In this document: positions 57,389 to 64,000 of the stretch, piece by piece
How positions within the stretch are numbered: position 1 is the first letter of the stretch
How the letters are laid out: every line of letters starts with the position of its first letter
DNA from: Propionibacteriaceae bacterium
GTDB lineage: Bacteria > Actinomycetota > Actinomycetes > Propionibacteriales > Propionibacteriaceae
Direction: 5' to 3'
DNA: 64,000 nt
Assembly: GCA_017306015.1 (NCBI GenBank)
Contig: JAFKJK010000011.1
Location: forward strand, 1 to 64,000
The notes under the pieces: model-generated
Databases searched by the model: none
Seen by the model: only the letters and a program-made list of their open reading frames with translations
What the model was told of the DNA's origin: nothing
Program-made: the position numbers and the translations under genes

Positions 57389-58345
57389 TCAGGCGTGGAG
57401 GCGATCCAGCACGGCCCTCGCCGTCCCCTCGTCGAGGATCAGGTCGGTCGCGGTGCCGGCGCGGAGGGCGCCGATCACGGCCGCTGCCCGGGACGGGTCG
57501 GCGACGACACACAGCCGGCGCGGGATCCGCTTCAGTTCCTGGGGGGTCAGACCGGTGGCGCGGGCGTTGAGGGCGATGTCGGCGTAGCTGCCGTCCTCAC
57601 GGAGCAGGACGGTGCAGACGTCGCCGACCACTCCGTCCCCGAGCAGGTCCGCCATGTCCGACTCGGTGATGTAGCCGGCCGAGTACACGTGGGACGGCAC
57701 CCGTCCCTGCAGGCAGCCGACGCCGAAGACGGCGAGGTCCAGGCGGGCGCGCGCGTCCAGGACGTTGCGGACGGAGCGCTCGCGCCACATCGCCTCCTTG
57801 GTCGCCGCGTAGTCGAAGAAGGCCGGGACGGGGAACAGCACGACGCTGGCGTCGAAGGCGTCCGCGAAGGACTGCAGGATCTCGCCGATGTACGGGATGC
57901 CGGAGTTGCTCTGGTTCGCGCCGCCGTTCATCTGGACGACCGTCGCGTCCACCAGCGGGCGCCGGCCGAGGTGTCCGGTGATGTGCGAGAGCGTGACCCC
58001 CCAGGCCAGCCCGATCAGCTGATGGTCGTCGACCATCTCGGTGAGCATCCGGCCGGCGAGCCGGGCCACCTGCTCGAAGCGGGCAGCCTCGTTGGCGTTC
58101 TCCCGGACCGACACCATGTGCACCCGGACGCCGAAGATCTGGCTCAGCGCGGTGGCCATCGGGGACGCCGAGCCGTGGTGGTCGGCGAGGCTGATCCGCA
58201 CCATCCCCGACTCGCGGGCCTCCTTGAGCAGCCGGGACACCGAGGAACGGGACAGTTTCAGCGCGCGCGCGATGCTCTCCATGGTCTCGTCCTGGACGTA
58301 GTACCGCGAGGCGGCCTGATACATGTCCTCGTAGCGGTCGTTCAT
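57389..58345 (-). CDS. SorC-family sugar-binding transcriptional regulator
   Basis: The 318-residue protein has an N-terminal HTH (MESIARALKLSRSSVSRLLKEARESGMVRI) and a SorC/DeoR-type effector domain related to sugar isomerases (GLAWGVTLSHI, VVQMNGGANQ, DLAVFGVGCLQG, GDVCTVLLREDGSY). Lying between glpABC and divergent glpFK, it is the probable regulator of glycerol use; its ligand could be glycerol 3-phosphate or dihydroxyacetone phosphate (inference). The start is at MNDRYED; a GTG 7 codons upstream is possible. Confidence 0.85.
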   Translation of the reverse strand: MNDRYEDMYQAASRYYVQDETMESIARALKLSRSSVSRLLKEARESGMVRISLADHHGSASPMATALSQIFGVRVHMVSVRENANEAARFEQVARLAGRMLTEMVDDHQLIGLAWGVTLSHITGHLGRRPLVDATVVQMNGGANQSNSGIPYIGEILQSFADAFDASVVLFPVPAFFDYAATKEAMWRERSVRNVLDARARLDLAVFGVGCLQGRVPSHVYSAGYITESDMADLLGDGVVGDVCTVLLREDGSYADIALNARATGLTPQELKRIPRRLCVVADPSRAAAVIGALRAGTATDLILDEGTARAVLDRLHA

Positions 58346-58361
58346 CCCTGACTTCCCGTCC

Positions 58362-58375
58362 TGCACGTTCGTGCA
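58362..58375. promoter_or_regulatory. Inverted repeat upstream of the SorC regulator gene
   Basis: TGCAC-GTTC-GTGCA is a perfect palindrome 17-30 bp upstream of the assigned ATG, overlapping the alternative GTG start. It could be an autoregulatory operator. Confidence 0.4.
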
Positions 58376-58770
58376 CAGGTCTAGCGCATGCGTTCAACCG
58401 TTAGCAAGATGAGCCTACGGGGTGGGTGAGGGCGCGTGTCGCCACCGTGCCCCGAACCGTGGTTCAGCAGGTACGAAGGAGTCAGATGAACCGGTCGGCG
58501 GTGGACGCGTCAGCGGCCGCTCTCGGTGACTCCTGCACAGGCATCAAGGAAGAGGCCGGGCCAGCTGGGCACTCCCACCCCACGCATCCACGCGGGAGCC
58601 TCCGTGGATGTGGCAGATCGCCGAGGCTCCGGCGATGCTTCGTCGCCATGTCAGCCCCGGCGGCTACCGCGCTGGGCTGTCCCCCGGTATGCCGGGCCGG
58701 ATCGCGACGCCCTCACCGACGTCCCGCGACCACAACCCCGCCGGCCCGCGTCCCTCCTGACCAACACCCG

Positions 58771-58814
58771 TCTGACTAGACCAAACACATAGTCTGACTA
58801 GACCAAACACATAG
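58771..58814 (+). repeat. Two exact 22 bp tandem repeats upstream of glpF (candidate operators)
   Basis: The unit TCTGACTAGACCAAACACAT plus AG is repeated exactly at 58771-58792 and 58793-58814, with a degenerate CTGACCAACACC just before. Exact tandem 22 bp (two helical turns) copies 60-100 bp upstream of glpF suggest regulator binding on one DNA face. Confidence 0.7.
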
Positions 58815-58872
58815 CCCGCGTCCGGAACGGACGCCCAGACTGACACCGGTGAGTGTCGGAAAGTGAGACATC

Positions 58873-59637
58873 GTGACTCTCGGCACGATCTTCCTGTCGG
58901 AAACTGTCGGTACCGCGTTTCTGATCCTCCTGGGTTGTGGCGTGGTGGCCAACAACCTGCTCGCCAAGACCAAGGGCCACGGCACCGGTGCCCTCCACAT
59001 CAACTGGGGGTGGGGCCTCGCCGTGTTCGCCGGCGTCATGGTCTCCTACGCTTCGGGTGCCCACCTGAACTTCGCTGTCACCATGGGCGTCGTCGCCTCC
59101 GGTGCCAAGGAGTTCGTCCCCGGAATCCCGGTCGACGCCGCGTCGATCTTCACCTACCTGGCTGGTCAGATGGTCGGTGCGATCATCGGCGCCGTGCTCT
59201 GCTGGCTGGCGTACAAGAAGCACTTCGACGAGGACGCTCCCGACGGCTACAAGCTCGGCGTGTTCTCGACCGGCCCGGAGATCCGCAACTACGCGTGGAA
59301 CCTGGTCACTGAGATCATCGGCACCTTCGTGCTGGTGCTCTTCATCCTGGCGATCGGTCACTGGAACGGTGCCCAGACCGCTGGCAGCATCGGCTGGCTC
59401 GGCGCTCTGCCGGTCGGCCTCCTGGTCGTCGGCATCGGCGCGTCCCTCGGTGGCCCGACCGGATACGCGATCAACCCGAACCGTGACCTCGGCCCCCGTA
59501 TTGCCCACGCCTTCCTGCCGATCCCGAACAAGGGTGGCTCGGACTGGGCGTACTCCTGGGTCCCGGTCGTCGGCCCGATCGTCGGCGGTGTCCTCGCCGG
59601 CCTGCTGGGCGCTGTCCTGCTGCCGACCGTCGGCTGA
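58873..59637 (+). CDS. glpF: Glycerol uptake facilitator (aquaglyceroporin) with altered NPA motifs
   Basis: This 254-residue MIP channel has six helices. The first half-helix motif reads HLNFAVTMG where NPA is expected, and the second reads [13 protein letters not shown], so both NPA boxes are changed (NFA and NPN). The selectivity-filter Arg after the second box is kept, as are the GlpF-type Asp (RDLGPR) and GYAIN. It precedes glpK, so glycerol is the likely solute. The start is GTG 58873. Confidence 0.9.
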   Translation: MTLGTIFLSETVGTAFLILLGCGVVANNLLAKTKGHGTGALHINWGWGLAVFAGVMVSYASGAHLNFAVTMGVVASGAKEFVPGIPVDAASIFTYLAGQMVGAIIGAVLCWLAYKKHFDEDAPDGYKLGVFSTGPEIRNYAWNLVTEIIGTFVLVLFILAIGHWNGAQTAGSIGWLGALPVGLLVVGIGASLGGPTGYAINPNRDLGPRIAHAFLPIPNKGGSDWAYSWVPVVGPIVGGVLAGLLGAVLLPTVG

Positions 59638-59648
59638 CAACACCATGG

Positions 59649-59681
59649 ACGGGTGGATGGGCCGATCGCCCATCCACCCGT
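59649..59681. terminator. Strong hairpin between glpF and glpK
   Basis: ACGGGTGGATGGGC-CGATC-GCCCATCCACCCGT is a perfect 14 bp stem with a 5 nt loop, 12 bp after the glpF stop. No T-run follows, so it may be a partial terminator or an RNA-stability element setting the glpF to glpK ratio. Confidence 0.65.
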
Positions 59682-59774
59682 TCTCACCACCCCGCTACAC
59701 AAGAAACGAGCGGGCCGGTTGCCTCCGACCCGCTCCGAATCATCCGTTCGACATAGATGTGGAAGGAATTATCC

Positions 59775-61292
59775 ATGGCTGACAAGTACATCCTCGCGAT
59801 TGACCAAGGGACGACCAGCTCCCGGGCGATTGTCTTCAACCACGAGGGTCGGATCGTCTCCGTAGGCCAGAAGGAACACGAGCAGATCTTCCCGCGGGCC
59901 GGCTGGGTTGAGCACAACGCCATCGAGGTCTGGGACGCCGTGCGCGAGGTCGTCGGCGAGGCCCTGGCCAAGGCGAGCCTCAACAAGGACAACATCCAGG
60001 CTGTCGGTGTCACCAACCAGCGCGAGACCACCCTGGTCTGGAACAAGGAGACCGGCCAGCCGGTCTACAACGCGATCGTCTGGCAGGACACCCGGACCGC
60101 GAAGATCATCGAGGAGCTCGGTGGCGGCGACCAGGACAAGTACAAGGCTCGTGTCGGTCTGCCGCTGGCGACCTACTTCTCCGGCCCGAAGGTCAAGTGG
60201 ATCCTGGACAACGTCGAAGGCGCTCGCGCCGACGCCGAGGCCGGCAAGCTGGTCATGGGCAACATGGACACCTGGGTGATCTGGAACCTGACCGGTGGTG
60301 TCGACGGCGGCGTGCACGTCACTGACGTGACGAATGCCTCCCGCACCATGCTGATGGATCTGAAGACCCTGTCCTGGGATCCGGAGATCGCGGCCGACAT
60401 GGGCATCCCGATGTCGATGCTGCCGGAGATCAAGTCCTCCTCGCAGGTCTACGGCTACGGACGCGAGCAGGGCCTGCTCGGTGGCGTCCCGATCGCCGGC
60501 GACCTGGGCGACCAGCAGGCTGCCACCTTCGGCCAGGCTGCGTTCGAGGTCGGCATGGCCAAGAACACCTACGGCACCGGCTGCTTCATGATCATGAACA
60601 CCGGCGAGGAGATCGTCCCGTCCAAGAACGGCCTGCTCACCACCGTGTGCTACAAGATCGGCGACGCCAAGCCGATCTACGCCCTCGAGGGTTCGATCGC
60701 GATCACCGGCGCCCTGGTGCAGTGGCTGCGCGACAACCTGAAGATGTTCTCCTCCGCCCCGGAGATCGAGGAGCTCGCCGCGTCCGTCGAGGACAACGGT
60801 GGCGCCTACTTCGTGCCGGCCTTCTCGGGCCTGTTCGCCCCGTACTGGAAGTCCGATGCCCGCGGTGCGATCGTCGGCCTGACCCGGTTCGTCAACCGTG
60901 GCCACATCGCTCGCGCCGTCCTGGAGGCCACCGCCTACCAGACCCGCGAGGTGCTGGATGCCATGGAGGCCGACTCCGGCGTCAAGCTGGCCGAGCTCAA
61001 GGTCGACGGCGGCATGACCGCCAATGACACCTTGATGCAGTTCCAGGCCGACCAGCTGGGCGTCCCGGTGGTGCGTCCGGTCGTCGCCGAGACGACCGCT
61101 CTGGGTGCCGCCTACGCAGCCGGTATCGCCACCGGCTACTGGGAGGGCGAAGCGGACGTCATCGCCAACTGGGCAGAGGACAAGCGGTGGGAGCCCAAGG
61201 CCGATCCGGCCGAGCGCGACCGCCTCTACCGCAACTGGAAGAAGGCCGTCACCAAGACCTTCGACTGGGTCGACGACGACGTCGAGAACTGA
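59775..61292 (+). CDS. glpK: Glycerol kinase
   Basis: GlpK phosphorylates glycerol to sn-glycerol 3-phosphate. The 505-residue FGGY kinase has [41 protein letters not shown], the FGGY signature 1 region NTYGTGCFM, and [22 protein letters not shown]. The ATG has GGAAGGA upstream. Codon use is strongly C-ending and uniform in glpFK, hinting at high expression. A terminator hairpin follows. Confidence 0.97.
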   Translation: MADKYILAIDQGTTSSRAIVFNHEGRIVSVGQKEHEQIFPRAGWVEHNAIEVWDAVREVVGEALAKASLNKDNIQAVGVTNQRETTLVWNKETGQPVYNAIVWQDTRTAKIIEELGGGDQDKYKARVGLPLATYFSGPKVKWILDNVEGARADAEAGKLVMGNMDTWVIWNLTGGVDGGVHVTDVTNASRTMLMDLKTLSWDPEIAADMGIPMSMLPEIKSSSQVYGYGREQGLLGGVPIAGDLGDQQAATFGQAAFEVGMAKNTYGTGCFMIMNTGEEIVPSKNGLLTTVCYKIGDAKPIYALEGSIAITGALVQWLRDNLKMFSSAPEIEELAASVEDNGGAYFVPAFSGLFAPYWKSDARGAIVGLTRFVNRGHIARAVLEATAYQTREVLDAMEADSGVKLAELKVDGGMTANDTLMQFQADQLGVPVVRPVVAETTALGAAYAAGIATGYWEGEADVIANWAEDKRWEPKADPAERDRLYRNWKKAVTKTFDWVDDDVEN

Positions 61293-61310
61293 CGCCAACG
61301 CTGACCAGCG

Positions 61311-61337
61311 GCGCCGCCGGGGCTTCCCCGGCGGCGC
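61311..61337 (+). terminator. glpK terminator hairpin
   Basis: GCGCCGCCGGGG-CTT-CCCCGGCGGCGC forms a perfect 12 bp GC stem 19 bp after the glpK stop, without a T-run, as often seen in actinobacteria. Confidence 0.75.
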
Positions 61338-61493
61338 TGCCGCGTCGTGGGCCACGCTGGAGGCCGCCTGGGTGGGGCTTGGCCCGTCGAGTACGCCGGA
61401 GTAATCCACAGGCAGGCGTCCTCCCGCCCGGAGTTGTCCACAGACGCGCGATCGACCGGCCCGGACGGGGGTCGCGTGCCGATAACACCGGGC

Positions 61494-62426
61494 ATGAATC
61501 CCAGAACCGTGCTCCCGCCCACTCTCCTTCGGCTGGCCGAGGCCCAGGCCGGCGTCCTCGCCCGCAGCCAGGTTCTCGCGGCCGGCGTCAGTGATGACGT
61601 CGTCTCGCGGCTCCTGCGCGAGCAGTGGCGTCCGGTCTCGTCCGGCATCTACGCGATCCATCGCCGCGAACTCCCGTGGCGAGGGTGGTGCTGGGCCGGC
61701 GTCCTCATCGGTGGGACGGATGCCGTCGTCGGCCGGGCCGCTGCGGCTCACCTGAACCGACTAGGCCCGCAGCCGGATCAGATCGCGATCTGGGTGGGGC
61801 CCGCGCGCCAGCTCAAGGACCGCTGGCCGCTGCGCTTCCTTCGCGGTGAGCGGGACGGAACCGGTTATCCCGCCCGGACCACCAGCGTCCGGACGATTCT
61901 CGATCTCGCCGCCGTCCAGCCCACGGAGTCGCTCTTGGCGCTCCTGGGCGAGGCTGTCGGCCGTCGGGGCGTGTCGCCGGAGGAGATCCTGGCGGGTCTG
62001 GCCCAACTGCCAAGGCACCCACGCCGGAGGCTCCTCCTCGACGTGCTCGGCGACGTGGCTGAGGGGGTGCGCTCACCGCTGGAGTGGCACTACTTCCGCG
62101 AGGTCGAGCGTGCGCACGGGCTGCCGGTCGCCGAGCGCCAGGCGAGCCCGTCCGGTGCGCAACTGGTGGACGCGTGGTACCGCAGGTTCGGTGTCGTCGT
62201 CGAGCTGGACGGACGCCTGTACCACGACGGGCGGGCGCGCTTCCGCGACTTCGCCCGGGACAACCGGAACGCCCTCGTCGCCCAGACCACACTGCGTTAC
62301 GGGTGGGCGGACACCCTCGATCGCCCCTGCCAGGTCGCCCGGCAGGTCGCCGCAGCGCTGAGCCAGCGAGGATGGCGCGGGAACCCGCGCGACTGCCGAA
62401 GATGCCGGAACCGGCCCTGGGTGTGA
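61494..62426 (+). CDS. AbiEi/DUF559-like protein
   Basis: The 310-residue protein has an N-terminal AbiEi-antitoxin-like winged helix (LARSQVLAAGVSDDVVSRLLREQWRPVSSGIYAIHR) and a C-terminal DUF559/Vsr-like nuclease-fold segment (VVVELDGRLYHDGRARFRDFARDNRNALVAQTTLRYGW). Such proteins are numerous in actinobacteria; whether they act as antitoxins, nucleases or regulators is not established. No AbiEii toxin is adjacent, so it is a lone gene. Confidence 0.75.
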   Translation: MNPRTVLPPTLLRLAEAQAGVLARSQVLAAGVSDDVVSRLLREQWRPVSSGIYAIHRRELPWRGWCWAGVLIGGTDAVVGRAAAAHLNRLGPQPDQIAIWVGPARQLKDRWPLRFLRGERDGTGYPARTTSVRTILDLAAVQPTESLLALLGEAVGRRGVSPEEILAGLAQLPRHPRRRLLLDVLGDVAEGVRSPLEWHYFREVERAHGLPVAERQASPSGAQLVDAWYRRFGVVVELDGRLYHDGRARFRDFARDNRNALVAQTTLRYGWADTLDRPCQVARQVAAALSQRGWRGNPRDCRRCRNRPWV

Positions 62427-62494
62427 CTGCGTCCGGCGTACTCGACGTACCGGCTCACACTCAGAGCTCAGCGAGCGGGGACGGGTCGGCGGGG

Positions 62495-64000
62495 TCAGCG
62501 GCCGGTGACCGTCACCTCGGCGATGCCGCCGGCGTACTGACCGTTCCCGATCGCCGGGAGTGCGGTGAGGTAGACCAGTACGAAGCGGGTGCGGACGGGC
62601 TCGGCCCACGTCAACTCGGCCGAGTCGGAGACGTTCTTGGCCGCATCGAAGATCCTCCAGGAGCTGATCCCCTTCATCGGCGGGGTGTCGGTCGCGTCCT
62701 TGGGCACCCGGAGTTCCACGTCGGTGCCCCGGCCGCTGAGGTGCAGCGCCAGCCCGGTGACGTCGCGGACGGAGCCGAGGTCGAGCACCAGGCCCACGCC
62801 CGGCTTGGTCCCAAAGGTCGCCTTGCGGTACTTCTCGGTGGGCCAGACCGTGGCCAGGTTGCCGTCGACGGCCAGCCCAGCCTTGGCCGAATTCTCGGCG
62901 CCGCTGCCGCCGTCCGCCTTCGGGTCGAAGTCGTCGACGGCGGTGATCGCCAGCCGCCCCGCCGCGGCCGGGGAGGTGACCGGACGGAAGGTCATCACGG
63001 CCGCTGCGGCCAGGCCGATGGCGGCCACCAGCACCACAGCGGCCAGCAGCAGCGGCAGCTTGGTCCGGGACGACGGCTGCGCCGGTCCGGGTGGGGGGAC
63101 GGGGGTGAACCGCTCCGAGTGCGCCATCGCCGCCTCGACGAAGGCGTCGCCGGTGTCCTCCTCGGGCAGCGGGGAACTGACGTACATCCGGCTGGACGCC
63201 GGCGTCGGCACCGGCGGCAGGGTGGTGGCGCCCGCCGCACCGCCGGCATCGCCTCCGGCGCGGACGGCGGGTCCCGCGCCCGGCAGGGGCCGGTCCCCGC
63301 GCGCTGCCGTCGCGTCCGCCGGGCTCGGGGGGCCGGCCAGCCTCGCCCGCAGGTCGGACGCCGCGCTGGCCTGGCCGAGGATCCCGTCCAGTTCGCCGGC
63401 GATCGCCTGCGCGGTGAGAAGCCGGACGCCGAACGCCGAGTTCGCACCGGCGATCCGCTGCTGGATCTGGTTCAGCGCCGGCGCCACCCCCGTGCGCACG
63501 TCCGCCGGAGGCAACGGACGCCCGTCCGCCGCGACCGGGGCCGCGGGCAGGCCGAACCGCTCGCCGCCGGGCCAGTGGGCCACCAGACCGGCGTAGAGGA
63601 GATTGCCGAGAGCCGCGACGTCGTCCTCGACGCTGCCGCGCGGGAGCCGGCCGGTGGCGTCCACGCCGAAGCCGAGGATCTTGACGTTGCCGTTGCTGGT
63701 GACCAGCACCGTGGACGGGCTCAGGTGCCGGTGGAAGAGTCCCTGCGAGTGCAGCGGAGCCAGTGCGTCCGCCACCTCACTGACCAGCCAGGCCGCCTCG
63801 AGCCCGGTCAACGGGCCGCCGGCAAGCACTTTCGCCAGCGTCTGGCCGGCCGCGTACTCGTAGACGAGGTAGGCGGTCGGGTCCGGGCTGTCGCGGTCCT
63901 CGATCACGTCCAGCACGCGCAGGAAGCGGGAGTCGGTGGCGACCGCCGCTCGCCGCGCCGCCTGCAGGACGGCGGGGGTCTGCGGGTCGGCCAGCGGCAG
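62495..64000 (-). CDS. Membrane-anchored pseudokinase (MurJ-associated type), 5' end outside window
   Basis: About 502 C-terminal residues are visible. An N-terminal kinase-like domain has degenerate catalysis: the HRD loop reads HRHLSPSTVLV and the DFG motif reads LGFG, so both catalytic acids are missing. A Pro/Ala-rich linker follows, then one membrane helix (KLPLLLAAVVLVAAIGLAAAAVM) and an extracytoplasmic discoidin-like domain (DGNLATVWPTEKYRKATFG...VGLVLDLGSVRDVTGLAL). In mycobacteria the equivalent pseudokinase is fused to MurJ and recruits FhaA when phosphorylated; here it seems a separate gene, with murJ expected just beyond the window. Confidence 0.8.
   Translation of the reverse strand: MPLADPQTPAVLQAARRAAVATDSRFLRVLDVIEDRDSPDPTAYLVYEYAAGQTLAKVLAGGPLTGLEAAWLVSEVADALAPLHSQGLFHRHLSPSTVLVTSNGNVKILGFGVDATGRLPRGSVEDDVAALGNLLYAGLVAHWPGGERFGLPAAPVAADGRPLPPADVRTGVAPALNQIQQRIAGANSAFGVRLLTAQAIAGELDGILGQASAASDLRARLAGPPSPADATAARGDRPLPGAGPAVRAGGDAGGAAGATTLPPVPTPASSRMYVSSPLPEEDTGDAFVEAAMAHSERFTPVPPPGPAQPSSRTKLPLLLAAVVLVAAIGLAAAAVMTFRPVTSPAAAGRLAITAVDDFDPKADGGSGAENSAKAGLAVDGNLATVWPTEKYRKATFGTKPGVGLVLDLGSVRDVTGLALHLSGRGTDVELRVPKDATDTPPMKGISSWRIFDAAKNVSDSAELTWAEPVRTRFVLVYLTALPAIGNGQYAGGIAEVTVTGR

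Larger units (their letters stand above)
58346..58872. other. Glycerol-cluster control region
   Basis: This 527 bp gap divides the glpABC side from glpFK. It contains the TGCAC palindrome (58362-58375), a tandem 22 bp repeat (58771-58814), and a leader hairpin GCGTCCG-GAA-CGGACGC (58818-58834). Small open frames here look non-coding. No riboswitch is recognised. Confidence 0.55.

Noticed and set aside
58560..58760. Riboswitch in the glpF upstream region
   Set aside because: No conserved core of cobalamin, TPP, glycine or other known classes could be recognised by eye.
58426..58792. Small open frames in the glp control region
   Set aside because: No ribosome site, biased Arg/Pro/Ala content, and they run through the tandem operator repeat.

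Overview
The window is a 64 kb stretch of high-GC actinobacterial chromosome around the replication origin. The order rpmH-rnpA-yidD-yidC-jag-rsmG-parA-parB on one side of dnaA and dnaN-recF-DUF721 on the other is the actinobacterial origin core. Gene content (glpFK with glpABC, TrxA/TrxB, YaaA, a MurJ-type pseudokinase at the right edge, frequent GTG starts, many promoters with no 5' leader) suggests Propionibacteriales, probably Propionibacteriaceae. That placement is inferred from content and synteny, not from a tree.

Left edge (1-2.5 kb): the tail of an IS21-type IstB, a small lipoprotein, and a PIN-toxin/HTH-antitoxin pair lying between an intact tRNA-Ile(GAT) and a displaced copy of its 3' end, which looks like a small integrated island. 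Then come DUF3566, gyrA and gyrB (2.5-8.2 kb).

In most actinobacteria gyrB follows recF-DUF721 directly. Here about 29 kb of catabolic genes (8.4-37 kb) separates them. This block holds a GPH-type transporter; larC, larB, larE and larA for the nickel-pincer nucleotide cofactor and its enzyme; two mirrored Gfo/Idh/MocA plus TIM-barrel operons; a two-gene restriction-modification system; a peptide/nickel-type ABC importer with a permease-ATPase fusion; 6-phosphogluconate dehydrogenase; two LacI regulators; uronate isomerase and fructuronate reductase; a GH3 enzyme; and a HAD hydrolase. Nearly every promoter region in the block carries phased TTGCC/GGCAA repeats at about 10 bp spacing, so it looks like one regulon. 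My main hypothesis is a nickel-dependent hexuronate route: glucuronate to fructuronate (UxaC), to mannonate (UxuB), to gluconate (a LarA homologue acting as a sugar-acid 2-epimerase), and then via 6-phosphogluconate to the pentose phosphate pathway (Gnd). A gluconokinase and a mannonate dehydratase are both absent from the window.

Origin core (37-48 kb): DUF721, recF, dnaN, a probable oriC between dnaN and dnaA, dnaA, rpmH, rnpA, yidD, yidC, jag, rsmG, parA, parB and two parS sites, one of them inside parA. From 48 to 53 kb there are two GNAT acetyltransferases, DUF3817, SURF1, trxA, trxB, yaaA and a small internally repeated protein. From 53 to 61.3 kb there is a glycerol cluster: glpABC on the minus strand, preceded by a SorC-type regulator and divergent from glpF-glpK. 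GlpF has both NPA motifs altered. The window ends with an AbiEi/DUF559-like protein and a truncated membrane pseudokinase.

Two dispersed palindromic repeat families mark intergenic regions: ten copies of a 30-31 bp REP-like element with TGAACC/GGTTCA arms, and a GTCRTCCC family, one copy of which has become the C-terminal tail of an oxidoreductase. Large open frames opposite the real genes are treated as GC-rich shadows and are not listed.
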